From: Nonomuraea sp. NBC_00507
GTDB taxonomy: Bacteria > Actinomycetota > Actinomycetes > Streptosporangiales > Streptosporangiaceae
Length of the DNA: 64,000 nt
NCBI RefSeq assembly: GCF_036013525.1
Contig: NZ_CP107853.1
Span: forward strand, 9,610,001 to 9,674,000
Direction of reading: 5' to 3'
Made by a program: the position numbers and the translations under genes. Positions 42,077 through 50,042 of this stretch are shown here, one piece after another (within the stretch, counting starts at the first letter, position 1; each line of letters opens with the position of its first letter). The notes beneath the pieces were generated by a model, which was not told the DNA's origin, did no database searches, and worked only from the letters and a program-made list of their open reading frames with translations.

Positions 42077-42780
42077 TCCCTGGCGGCGGCGGCGCGGGCG
42101 GCGCGCTCCATCTCGACGCGGGCGCTGGCGGCGTATTTGTCGACGTATTCCTGCTCGGACAGCTCCATCAGCGCATACATGATCTCGTCGGTCACCGCGC
42201 GCAGCACCAGGCGGTCGTCCTCCATCCCGTAGTAGCGGGAGAAGTCGAGCGGCTTGCCGAACCGGACGCCCGGCCGGATCCCGAACTTGGGGAGCACCCG
42301 CCCCGGCGGCATCATCTCGTACGTGTTGATCATCGCCCAGGGGATGACCGGGGCCCGCGACTCCAGGGCCAGCCGGGCCACACCGGTCTTGCCCTTGTAG
42401 AGCCGGCCGTCGGGCGAGCGGGTGCCCTCCGGGTAGATGCCCAGGACGTTGCCCTCGCGCAGGATGCGCAGGCCGGTGCGGAGCGCCGCCTCGCTGGCCT
42501 TGCCCCCGGAGCGGTCGATCGGCACGGTGCCGACGCCGCTGAAGAACAGCCGGGTGAAGAAGCCCTTCACGCCGCGGCCGGTGAAGTAGTCGGACTTGCC
42601 CAGCGAGATGACCTTGCGGCGCAGCTGGAGCGGGCCGAAGAAATGATCGGCGAACGACAGGTGGTTGCCGGCCAGGATCGCCGGCCCTTCCTTCGGCACG
42701 TTTTCCGTGCCCTCCGTCCACGGCCTGAACACAAGGTGGAGGATCGGCCCCAAGATGGCCTTGACCACCCAGTAGAACAC
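42073..42780 (-). CDS. 1-Acyl-sn-glycerol-3-phosphate acyltransferase family
   Basis: A PlsC-type acyltransferase of 235 aa. The catalytic NHLSFADHFF contains the H-x4-D motif; the glycerophosphate motif is YPEGTRSPDGRLYKGKTG. One N-terminal membrane-anchoring helix (FYWVVKAILGPILHLVF) is present. It makes phosphatidic acid or acylates a related lipid. GTG 42780 has SD GAGG. It corresponds in position to Rv2182c of M. tuberculosis, a member of the same conserved neighbourhood. Confidence 0.88.
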   Translation of the reverse strand: MFYWVVKAILGPILHLVFRPWTEGTENVPKEGPAILAGNHLSFADHFFGPLQLRRKVISLGKSDYFTGRGVKGFFTRLFFSGVGTVPIDRSGGKASEAALRTGLRILREGNVLGIYPEGTRSPDGRLYKGKTGVARLALESRAPVIPWAMINTYEMMPPGRVLPKFGIRPGVRFGKPLDFSRYYGMEDDRLVLRAVTDEIMYALMELSEQEYVDKYAASARVEMERAARAAAARD

Positions 42781-42949
42781 CGCGGCACCTCTTCTCCAGC
42801 ACGTCGTCGGCAGGCAGAGTCATCTTCCCATCTCGACGGCCATGCTCCTACACCAGCGCTCGCACAATCACCCCTGAACGTGCGACGATCGGGCCGTTCC
42901 TGGATGAACGCCCCGGTCCCCCGGAATGAAATCGCATGGAGGAGCTGTT

Positions 42950-43708
42950 ATGCCGCTCATGCCAGGCGCGGAGCCCTACAACCATGACGCAGGCGAGGTC
43001 GGCGTGCTGCTCTGCCATGGGTTCACGGGCACCCCGCAATCGTTACGACCCTGGGGCCAGTTCCTGGCCGGGCACGGGGTCAGCGTTTCGCTGCCCCGCC
43101 AGCCGGGGCACGGCACCCGATGGCAGGAGATGAACCGCACGCGCTGGGAGGACTGGTACGCCGAGGTGGAGAAGGCGTTCGCAGACCTGCAGGGCCGTTG
43201 TGCGGACGTGTTCGTGGCGGGGTTGTCGCTGGGCGGCTGCCTGGCGCTGCGGCTGGCCGAGGTGCACGGCCCAGCGATCAGGGGCGTGGTGCTGGTCAAC
43301 CCGTCCATCGCCAACGACGTGCCGCTGCTGAAGCTGGCGCCGCTGCTGAAGTGGTTCGTGCCGTCCGTGCCCGGCGTCGCCAATGACGTCAAGAAGCCCG
43401 GCGTGACCGAGCTGGCCTACTCCCGCACCCCGGTGAAGGCGGCCGCGTCGCTGCCGGGACTGTGGTCGCTGGTGCAGGCCGACCTGGTGAAGGTGACGCA
43501 GCCGCTGCTGGTCTTCCACAGCGTGGACGACCATGTGGTGAAGCCGACGAGTGTGGCGATCATTCGCCAAAGGGTCCCGCAGGCCACGATCGAGGAGCTT
43601 ACCGATAGCTACCATGTTGCGACGCTCGACAATGATGCCGACAGGATCTTTGCCGGTAGCCTCGACTTCATCCGGACACATGCCTCGGTACCCTTGCAGA
43701 GGGACTGA
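42950..43708 (+). CDS. Alpha/beta hydrolase (Est30-like carboxylesterase)
   Basis: A 252-aa carboxylesterase. The oxyanion motif VLLCHGFTGTPQSLRPW, nucleophile elbow VAGLSLGGCLALR with catalytic Ser, Asp in VFHSVDDHVVKPTS and His in DSYHVATLDNDAD are all in place. Likely acts on short-chain esters or monoacylglycerols. ATG 42950 follows SD GGAGGAG. Probably transcribed with the following small membrane protein, 46 bp downstream. Confidence 0.9.
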   Translation: MPLMPGAEPYNHDAGEVGVLLCHGFTGTPQSLRPWGQFLAGHGVSVSLPRQPGHGTRWQEMNRTRWEDWYAEVEKAFADLQGRCADVFVAGLSLGGCLALRLAEVHGPAIRGVVLVNPSIANDVPLLKLAPLLKWFVPSVPGVANDVKKPGVTELAYSRTPVKAAASLPGLWSLVQADLVKVTQPLLVFHSVDDHVVKPTSVAIIRQRVPQATIEELTDSYHVATLDNDADRIFAGSLDFIRTHASVPLQRD

Positions 43709-43754
43709 TCGCACCCAGGGGGAAGTCGCGATCGCTGCGGAGAGGCCCATCTAG

Positions 43755-44213
43755 GTGACGCCCCAGAGTGACGAGGACGAGGTCTGGCGGCAGATCGTCG
43801 CGTCCTTCAACGACACAGCCGAGCGCGACTCGGCCGACCAGCCATGGCCGGACAGCGAAAACGTCCCTGCTGAGCCCACCCGGCGGGTGGTCAAGCCCTC
43901 GGAGGAGCTCGAGGAGGATCTCGACGAGCCTGAGGACAAGCAGGACGACGACGAGGAAGAAGGGGAGGGGCACTTCGTGCCGCCTCCGCCCCCGCCGTTG
44001 CCGAAGCTCGATCTGCCGGCCAAGCTGGCGTGGGTGGCGCTGTTCGGCGGCCCGGCCTACCTCCTGGTCGCGGCGATGGCGAGCTGGCAGATGGACGGGT
44101 GGGCGCTGTTCACGGCGGTGGCGGCGTTCATCGGCGGGTTCGTGGCCCTGGTGGTGCGCATGGGCGACGGCCCGCCGAACGACTCCGGCTGGGACGACGG
44201 TGCGGTCCTTTAG
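43755..44213 (+). CDS. Acidic membrane protein of unknown function
   Basis: A 152-aa protein. The N-terminal half is a very acidic cytosolic tail with Glu/Asp runs (SEELEEDLDEPEDKQDDDEE) and a proline stretch. Two membrane helices follow (about 92-110 and 116-134). It ends with a short exposed tail. I do not recognise a characterised family, though similar acidic two-helix proteins occur after this esterase in other actinobacteria. GTG 43755 is the likely start. Confidence 0.72.
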   Translation: MTPQSDEDEVWRQIVASFNDTAERDSADQPWPDSENVPAEPTRRVVKPSEELEEDLDEPEDKQDDDEEEGEGHFVPPPPPPLPKLDLPAKLAWVALFGGPAYLLVAAMASWQMDGWALFTAVAAFIGGFVALVVRMGDGPPNDSGWDDGAVL

Positions 44214-44257
44214 GACCCGCTCTCCATCGCCCTTTTAGGACTTGCCCTCCATCGCCT
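44208..44257. repeat. 25-bp direct repeat over convergent gene ends
   Basis: Two copies (44208-44232, 44233-44257) share TTAGGAC and CTCCATCGCC. The first contains the stop of the acidic membrane protein. The second contains the stop and last codons of the convergent secreted protein. Duplication of one gene's end appears to have supplied the other's stop. Confidence 0.75.
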
Positions 44258-45347
44258 TGGGTGCGAACGACTCCACGACGTCGGTGTAGCGGTCGCGGGT
44301 GTCGACCGCGTGCCCGACCGCCCACACCGTGCTCTTGCCCGCGAGATAGGCCACGGCCTGCAGACGCACGGTGCTCCTGCCCCGCTCGGCCTCGCCGCGG
44401 ATGATCTCGCACGCGGCCTTCTCGCAGCGCATCATGAACGGCTCGGCCGCCCGCGCCGGGTCATAGCCGGCCATCCAGTAGCGTCCCTTGCCGTCGCCGG
44501 TCACGCCGTAGAGGCGGGCGTCTGACTCGGGCAGTGCCAGCTGCTTCCACCGCTTGCCGTTCCAGGTGAGCACGAGCGGGGAGATGTCGCCCGGGCCCCG
44601 GTAGACGCCGCCGACGGCCACCGCCCGCTTGGCGCTGTCGGCCTGGACGTCGCGCAGGTAGCCGCCGGGGATGGAGGGCAGCGGCATCGACTTCCACGAG
44701 CCACCCGAGTAGTGCACGACCAGCGGCTCGGTGCCGGTGTCGCCGACGGCGAACCCGCCCGCCACCGCGTAGAGAGCGCCTTCTTCCTTGGTCTGCTCGG
44801 CGCTCCAGGTGTTGCCCTGCCCGGTGAGGATGAGCCCCTGCTTGTCGCGGCTGCCGACCGCCACCACCTTGCCCTGCTTGGCGTCGACGCCGGCGAGCCA
44901 GTCGCCGGCCCGCAGCCCCGGCGGCCTGACCCGGTCGAATCCGGCCAGGTTGCCGTGCGCGAGGTAGGGCAGCCCGTCGTGCCCGTCGCCGACCGCCCAC
45001 ACGTCGGACGACCCCGCGGCGGCCAGGCTGCGCAGGTTGCCCGCGGCCGTGGCGTCGCGGATGGCCACCTCGGTCCACCGGGCGCCGTTCCAGTGGCGGA
45101 TGGTGCCGCGGTTCTTCCACACGTCCCAGATCTCCTGCTGCCCGACCGCCCAGACGTCGCTGGAGGACAGCGCCAGCACGTCGGAGAGCGAGCCGTCGGC
45201 CTGCAGGCGCACGCTGGTCGACTGCTGCCACGCCTCGATCGTGGTGGGGCGGCGAGGATCGGCATGCGCGGCGGGCGTGACCTGCGGCAAGGCCACGGAC
45301 GTCGCCAAGATCAAGGAGAGCGCACGCCGCTGAGAGCGACGAGTCAT
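44235..45347 (-). CDS. Secreted beta-propeller-like protein
   Basis: A 370-aa protein with a Sec signal peptide (RRSQRRALSLILATSVALPQ, cleavage near AHA-DP). At least five repeats of about 45-50 residues contain a Trp-Ala-Val-Gly pattern (SDVWAVGQQ, SDVWAVGDG, STVWAVGHA), as in Kelch/BNR-type propellers. Two cysteines near the C-terminus (CEKAACEI) may bond. Extracellular role unknown. A TAGCAT box (45355-45360) 7 nt before the ATG suggests a leaderless transcript. Confidence 0.8.
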   Translation of the reverse strand: MTRRSQRRALSLILATSVALPQVTPAAHADPRRPTTIEAWQQSTSVRLQADGSLSDVLALSSSDVWAVGQQEIWDVWKNRGTIRHWNGARWTEVAIRDATAAGNLRSLAAAGSSDVWAVGDGHDGLPYLAHGNLAGFDRVRPPGLRAGDWLAGVDAKQGKVVAVGSRDKQGLILTGQGNTWSAEQTKEEGALYAVAGGFAVGDTGTEPLVVHYSGGSWKSMPLPSIPGGYLRDVQADSAKRAVAVGGVYRGPGDISPLVLTWNGKRWKQLALPESDARLYGVTGDGKGRYWMAGYDPARAAEPFMMRCEKAACEIIRGEAERGRSTVRLQAVAYLAGKSTVWAVGHAVDTRDRYTDVVESFAPKAMEGKS

Positions 45348-45385
45348 GGTGCAAATGCTACGGGCTGACCGGCCCCTCTTGCCCT

Positions 45386-46081
45386 TTAGTGCCCAAGTCG
45401 CAACTCTGCGATAACAGGAAGATGGTCACTGGCCCCGGCCAGATCGGCGATCTCGGCGTCCACTCCCCCGCACGACACCACACGCGCCTCGCGCGCGGCG
45501 AACACCCCGTCGATGCGTACGGCGGGCCGCGCCGCCGGGAACGTCAGCCCGTCGCCCTTGGGCGCCACCGCGTAGCAGTCGGCCAGCCGCCCGGCCAGAT
45601 ACCGCCAGGCCGGCTGGTGCGGCTGCTCGTTGACGTCGCCGCCGAGCACGATCGCCGCGCCGAACGGGGCGGCCGCCCGCTCCATCAGCGCCACCGCCTC
45701 GGCCGCGTGGTGCACCCTGGCCGGGTCGTTGAGGTCGAGGTGGAGCGAGCCGACGGCCAGCCGCGCCCCGTCGGCCTCGACGACGGCCACGGCCAGCCCG
45801 CGTAGCTCCAGCCCGAGGAAGGCCCGCAGCGCGTGGCTCTCGGCCCGCAGCACCCGGACGCGCCGGCCGGCGAGCACCGCCACGCCGCCGAGCCTGCCGG
45901 GGGTGGCCAGGCGCAGCCCCGCGGCGGCGGCCAGCGCCCGGCGTCTGGCCCGCCAGCGGTAGAACCTGGGGGCCTCCTGCACGCACAGCACGTCGGCGCG
46001 CATGGCGGTGATGACCCGGGTCAGCGCGGTCGCGCTGTCGCGCAGCCCGCGCACGTTGTAGGTGCCGACCCTGATCGTCAC
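45386..46081 (-). CDS. Endonuclease/exonuclease/phosphatase family protein
   Basis: A 231-aa metal-dependent phosphodiesterase fold. Catalytic motifs are TYNVRGLRD, LCVQEAPRF, VGSLHLDLN, VLGGDVNEQP and GASDHLPVIAEL. No signal peptide, so it is cytosolic; the substrate (nucleic acid or a phospho-compound) is open. It follows the ROK kinase by 6 bp and is probably co-transcribed with it. Confidence 0.87.
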   Translation of the reverse strand: MTIRVGTYNVRGLRDSATALTRVITAMRADVLCVQEAPRFYRWRARRRALAAAAGLRLATPGRLGGVAVLAGRRVRVLRAESHALRAFLGLELRGLAVAVVEADGARLAVGSLHLDLNDPARVHHAAEAVALMERAAAPFGAAIVLGGDVNEQPHQPAWRYLAGRLADCYAVAPKGDGLTFPAARPAVRIDGVFAAREARVVSCGGVDAEIADLAGASDHLPVIAELRLGH

Positions 46082-46087
46082 GCGGCC

Positions 46088-47020
46088 CTAGCGCAGCCTG
46101 GCCAGGTCGGCGGCGCCCACCACCCCGGCCGAGGCGCCGAGCTCGGCCAGCCTGATCTCGGCGAGCGGCCGGTGCCCGTGCCCGGTGAGCCGCTCGGCGT
46201 AGGTCGCGCGGGCCTGGTCGATGAACAGGTCGGCGGCCCTGGACACACCGCCGCCGACGATGAAACAGCCGGGGTCGAGCACGGCCGCCAGGTCGGCCAT
46301 CCCCTGGCCGAGCCATTCGGCGAAGGAGGCGAACGCGGCCAGCGAGACCTGGTCGCCCAGCCGCGCCGCCTCGGTGACCTCCTCGCCCTCGATCTTGCCG
46401 CCGGCCAGCCCGAGCAGGATCTCCGCCTGCTCCGGCCGGGCCGCGGCCAATTCCCTGGCCTCCTTGACGAGGCCCTGGCCGCTGGCATATTGCTCCCAGC
46501 AGCCGACGTTGCCGCAGCCGCACGGCCGCCCGCCGGGCTGGACCTGCATGTGGCCGAACTCGGCGCCCGCTCCCCAGCGGCCGCGGTAGAGCGCGCCGTC
46601 GAAGACGAGACCGCCGCCGATGCCGGTGCCGAGCGTGATGCAGACCACGTGGGACTGGCCGCGCCCGGCGCCGAACCTGGTCTCGCCCCAGGCCATGGCG
46701 TTGGCGTCGTTCTCGATCACGACCGGCAGGCCGACCAGGCCGCTGATCTTCTTCTGCAGCGGCTCATCGCGCCAGGCGAGGTTGGGCGCGAAGCGCACCA
46801 TCGACCGGGTCTCGTCGACGAACCCGGCCGCGCCCACCCCGACGGCCTCGATCTCCCGGTCCGCGGACAGCTCGCGAACGACGTCGGCCACCGTCTCGGC
46901 CACCACGTCAGGGCGGTCGGCGGCGGTGGGCCGCAACGTATGGGCGACGATCTTCCCTTGGTCGTCGACCACACCCGCGGCGACCTTGGTCCCGCCGATG
47001 TCGACACCGATCGTGAGCAT
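46088..47020 (-). CDS. glkA: ROK-family glucokinase (GlkA-like)
   Basis: A 310-aa sugar kinase that phosphorylates glucose with ATP. It has N-terminal GVDIGGTKVAAGVVD, NDANAMAWGE with the catalytic Asp, LGTGIGGGLVFDG, and the ROK zinc site GCGNVGCWEQYASG with flanking CGCG. In Streptomyces coelicolor, GlkA also mediates carbon catabolite repression and lies beside the same kinds of genes. No HTH is attached, so this is an enzyme and not a ROK repressor. Confidence 0.92.
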   Translation of the reverse strand: MLTIGVDIGGTKVAAGVVDDQGKIVAHTLRPTAADRPDVVAETVADVVRELSADREIEAVGVGAAGFVDETRSMVRFAPNLAWRDEPLQKKISGLVGLPVVIENDANAMAWGETRFGAGRGQSHVVCITLGTGIGGGLVFDGALYRGRWGAGAEFGHMQVQPGGRPCGCGNVGCWEQYASGQGLVKEARELAAARPEQAEILLGLAGGKIEGEEVTEAARLGDQVSLAAFASFAEWLGQGMADLAAVLDPGCFIVGGGVSRAADLFIDQARATYAERLTGHGHRPLAEIRLAELGASAGVVGAADLARLR

Positions 47021-47046
47021 GCCCCTGTGTCACTCCTCTTATCGCC

Positions 47047-47063
47047 CGGGAGCTCCGCTCCCG
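47047..47063 (-). promoter_or_regulatory. Small hairpin between the Cys-rich gene and glkA
   Basis: CGGGAG (47047-47052) and CTCCCG (47058-47063) form a 6-bp stem with a 5-nt loop in the 46-bp gap. It could trim read-through into glkA. Confidence 0.4.
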
Positions 47064-47066
47064 TTG

Positions 47067-47465
47067 TCATCCCAGATCTATGTGTTCCACGTCCTCGCGG
47101 CGATCACGATTATCGCGCTCCCGCTGCTGTGTGCTAGGGGCGGGCCTGCTCAGCGCGTCCAGCGCCCCGCGGAACGCGGCGAACAGCTCCCCGCCCGCGG
47201 CCATGAGGTGCCCGGTCACGTCGGCGCCCGACTCGCGACGTGCCGCGATCGCCCGGCAGAGCGGGCAGGCGCGGCAGATGTATTCGTCGTGGGGCTCGGA
47301 CACCGCTTCTTCCCACACGTCCCGGTCCCTGCGCCCGCCGCCGGTGAACGAGTTGAGCACCGTCTTGCCGACCTGGCGCGTGGCGCGTCCCTGGATCGAC
47401 TCGAACAGCTTGCGTGCCTCGTCGGCGACGGTCCCGATCGGGTCTCTGTCGTTGCTCTCCGTCAT
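47067..47465 (-). CDS. Small Cys-rich protein upstream of glkA (SCO2127-like position)
   Basis: A 132-aa protein with an acidic/helical N-terminus and a C-x2-C-x2-C cluster (CRACPLCRAIAARRESG) near residue 70, a possible metal or redox site. The C-terminus is charged. The gene occupies the place of SCO2127, the small gene before glkA in S. coelicolor that has been linked to glucose kinase function. The cysteine pattern fits that group, but I cannot confirm homology from sequence alone. It is likely cotranscribed with the ArsA-type ATPase gene upstream. Confidence 0.72.
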   Translation of the reverse strand: MTESNDRDPIGTVADEARKLFESIQGRATRQVGKTVLNSFTGGGRRDRDVWEEAVSEPHDEYICRACPLCRAIAARRESGADVTGHLMAAGGELFAAFRGALDALSRPAPSTQQRERDNRDRREDVEHIDLG

Positions 47466-47495
47466 CTGGCCCTCCCTGCGTGCCGGGTCCCCGCG

Positions 47496-48647
47496 TTATG
47501 GGGTCCCCGAGATGAACCGTACTCGGAGCACGCCGTCGCGGAGCGCGGCTGCGCTGATCTTCCTGCGGGCCAGCGCCGCGGGCAGCGCCAGGATCCTCCG
47601 GTACGGCCCCGCGGTGATGATCAGCTCGTCCCCCTTGCGCGCCAGGTCCACGTCGCCGCGGTCCGCGCCGGGCAGGGCCAGGGTCAGCTCGTCGGCGCTC
47701 ATCCGCAGCGGCGGGTCGACGGTGGGGGCGGCGAACGGGTCGTGCTCGCCGTAGAGCTTGGCTCCCACCGCGGCCAGCGCGTCCTTGCCGACGGGCTCGG
47801 CGGGCAGGTAGGGGACGATGTGGATGGGCAGCGGCGCGAACGACTGCTCCGCCTCGGCCAGCAGTCGCGACTGCGCCGCCACCCACTGGGCGCGCCACGC
47901 GTCGGCGTCGTCCGAGGGGAAGACCCGGTTGGCGATCACCGCGTCGACGCGGTAGCCGTAAAGGTTGAGCGAGGTGAGGGTGCGCCTGGCCTCGGCCAGC
48001 ACCACCGACTCCGGGGTGAGCACGAGCCGCACGGAGGCGCGGTCGCCGGTGAGCAGCTCGCGCACCTCCATGAGGCCGCGGTGGAAACGCTCGGCGGCGT
48101 TCATGACGCCTTCGCCGGGCGCGCTGACGTGGGCGACGCTGCGCACGAATGGCGAGACCAGCCGCACGAGCTTGCGGCCGACCGGCATGAGCCTGCCGAC
48201 GTGCCAGTCGAGCGCCTCGGGCAGGGCCAGCAGGCGCAGCGTCTCGGCGGTCGGCGCGCAGTCGACGACGATCACGTCCCAGCGGCCCTCGCGGGCGTGC
48301 TCGCGCAGCTCCAGCAGGGCGATGACCTCCTCGGCGCCCGGCAGCACCGTGATCTCCTCGGAGGTGATCTCGTCCAGGCCCAGCTCGCCCAGCAGGCCGC
48401 GGGCGTAGTCCTGCAGCTCGCCCCAGTGACGCTCCAGCGTCTTCTGCGTGTCGACCTGGTGCAGGTGCAGGCCGGGCGCGACCTCGCCCGGCTCGACGGC
48501 GAGCGCGTCGGCCAGCGAGTGTGCCGTGTCGGTGGAGACGATGAGCGTCTTGAGGCCGCGCCGCGCGGCGAGCGTGGCCGTGGCGGCGGCGGCCGTGGTC
48601 TTGCCGACGCCGCCCTTGCCGGTGAAGAGCAGGACCCGCGGGGTCAC
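47496..48647 (-). CDS. ArsA/GET3-type ATPase with Hsp20-like tail
   Basis: A 383-aa ATPase of the anion-pump/GET3 family. The deviant Walker A is LLFTGKGGVGKTTAAAATA. Switch I is STDTAHSLADAL, and Walker B/switch II is VIVVDCAPTAETLRLL. The last ~80 residues (about 305-383) form the alpha-crystallin-like ArsA-HSP20 domain. It corresponds to Rv2184c. Arsenite transport is unlikely, since no arsB or metal cysteines are present; targeting or chaperoning of a client is more plausible. GTG 48647 is 1 nt from the preceding stop, so it is coupled to the SRPBCC gene. Confidence 0.88.
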   Translation of the reverse strand: MTPRVLLFTGKGGVGKTTAAAATATLAARRGLKTLIVSTDTAHSLADALAVEPGEVAPGLHLHQVDTQKTLERHWGELQDYARGLLGELGLDEITSEEITVLPGAEEVIALLELREHAREGRWDVIVVDCAPTAETLRLLALPEALDWHVGRLMPVGRKLVRLVSPFVRSVAHVSAPGEGVMNAAERFHRGLMEVRELLTGDRASVRLVLTPESVVLAEARRTLTSLNLYGYRVDAVIANRVFPSDDADAWRAQWVAAQSRLLAEAEQSFAPLPIHIVPYLPAEPVGKDALAAVGAKLYGEHDPFAAPTVDPPLRMSADELTLALPGADRGDVDLARKGDELIITAGPYRRILALPAALARRKISAAALRDGVLRVRFISGTP

Positions 48648-48648
48648 C

Positions 48649-49086
48649 TCAGCGGCCTTCTACGCGCTTCTTGAGACCCTTGAGTGCGGTGTCCACGATC
48701 ACCTTCTCCGCCTTGCGCTTGATCATGCCGATCATGGGCACGCTCAGATCGACCGTCAGCTCATATGTCACATCGGTGCCACTGCCCTTGTCGGTGAGCT
48801 GGTAACTCCCTCTGAGGTCGGAGACCATCTTCCCCGGCTCGACCACCTGCCAGCTCACGCTCTGGTCGTCCTGCCAGGTGTAGCCGAGGGTGTAGGTGTC
48901 GCTGATCATCCCGGCGTCGAGGACGAACCGCACCGTCCGCGGCCTGCCGTCGTCACCGGTGCTGAGGACCTCCGCGTTCTTGATCGACCCGGCCCATTCG
49001 GGGTAGGACGGGAAGTCCGCGATGACCGCCATGACATCGGCGCGCCCGGCGTCGATGGTGGTGCTGGAAGTGGTGCGATCAGCCAT
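48649..49086 (-). CDS. SRPBCC/START-like lipid-binding protein
   Basis: A 145-aa helix-grip protein of the polyketide cyclase/dehydrase group. TTSSTTIDAGRADVMAVIAD and FPSYPEWAGSIKNAEVL open the fold, and a long C-terminal helix (MIGMIKRKAEKVIVDTALKG) closes the cavity. It corresponds to Rv2185c in the conserved locus and precedes the ArsA ATPase, with coupled translation. A TACCGT box (49093-49098) 6 nt before the ATG suggests a leaderless transcript. Confidence 0.85.
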   Translation of the reverse strand: MADRTTSSTTIDAGRADVMAVIADFPSYPEWAGSIKNAEVLSTGDDGRPRTVRFVLDAGMISDTYTLGYTWQDDQSVSWQVVEPGKMVSDLRGSYQLTDKGSGTDVTYELTVDLSVPMIGMIKRKAEKVIVDTALKGLKKRVEGR

Positions 49087-49146
49087 GCGACCACGGTAGT
49101 GCACAATCCGCTCCTGGCGGTGGAGCGGCCTTACGCGACCTGCTGG

Positions 49147-49914
49147 TCACCATTCGAGGACGAAGGGGACGCCCCTTCCGCGGAAGTGCCCGACGTTCAG
49201 GCACTCGGTGCGGCCGACGCGGATCCGGTCGTGGAGGGGGTTGTGCACGTGGCCGAACAGGGCGTAGCGCGGCTGGGTGCGCCTGATCGCCTCCAGCGTG
49301 GCCTCGCTGCCGCGCTCGAACCTCCTGGCGACCACGTCGTAGAGCAGCTCGGGCACGGCGGGCGGAATGTGGCAGCACAGCACGTCCACCTCGCCGATGG
49401 CCTCGACCTTGGCGGCGTACTCCTCGTCGCTGATCTCGTAGGGAGTGCGGTAGGGGGTCCTGAGCCCGCCGCCCACGAAGCCGAACCGTAGCCCGCCGAT
49501 CTCCGCCACCTGCCCGTCGAGCACGTGGTGGCCGGGCTGCGCGAACTCCGGCCACAGGCGCGGGATGTCCACGTTGCCGTAGGTGAGGTAGGCGGGCGCC
49601 GGCATGGCCGCGAAGAGGGCGGCGTACTGGGCGCGGACATTGCGCTCGATGTGCTCGCGCGGGTCGCCGTCGAGCGTGGCCCACAGCGCCGCGGACATTT
49701 CCCTGGCCTCGTCGAACCGCTTGGCCGTGCGCAGCGCGACGTACTCGGCGGCCTTCTGTGCGCCGAACAGGGCGGGGAAGATGCCCTGCGCGTGGTCGGC
49801 GTAGTCGATGAAGAGGATCAGGTCGCCCAGGCAGATCAGTGCGTCCGCGCCGTCACCCGCTCTGGCCAGCGCGTCGGCTCTGCCGTGGACGTCGCTCACC
49901 ACATGGATCCTCAT
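49147..49914 (-). CDS. Metallophosphoesterase
   Basis: A 255-aa calcineurin-like phosphoesterase. The dimetal motifs are HVVSDVHGR, ICLGDLILF, TYGNVDIP, CCHIPPAVPE and FGHVHNPLH, with GHxH read as GHVH. Substrate unknown; small nucleotides or phosphodiesters are likely. A TAGGAT box (49923-49928) 8 nt upstream may be its -10. Confidence 0.88.
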   Translation of the reverse strand: MRIHVVSDVHGRADALARAGDGADALICLGDLILFIDYADHAQGIFPALFGAQKAAEYVALRTAKRFDEAREMSAALWATLDGDPREHIERNVRAQYAALFAAMPAPAYLTYGNVDIPRLWPEFAQPGHHVLDGQVAEIGGLRFGFVGGGLRTPYRTPYEISDEEYAAKVEAIGEVDVLCCHIPPAVPELLYDVVARRFERGSEATLEAIRRTQPRYALFGHVHNPLHDRIRVGRTECLNVGHFRGRGVPFVLEW

Positions 49915-49981
49915 GGTGGGAAATCCTATGAGCGACGGCTGCTAGCGTGATGAATGCCCTTCATAACGCCTCAATGACAGG

Positions 49982-50010
49982 GCTACCGACGCGTAACTTA
50001 ACGCGGTAGC
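49982..50010. promoter_or_regulatory. Inverted repeat in the fadD15-like promoter region
   Basis: GCTACCG (49982-49988) and CGGTAGC (50004-50010) flank an AT-richer TAACTTAACG. It lies 32 bp before the GTG start and may be an operator. Confidence 0.5.
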
Positions 50011-50042
50011 GTCACGGCGTCACCCGAAGAGGAGTTGAGTTC

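Noticed and set aside
46088..47020. ROK repressor
   Set aside because: No N-terminal HTH; it begins directly with the ATP-binding motif, so it is a kinase.
47496..48647. Arsenite-pump ATPase
   Set aside because: No arsB, arsC or arsR nearby and no arsenite-binding cysteines. The family has other roles in actinobacteria.
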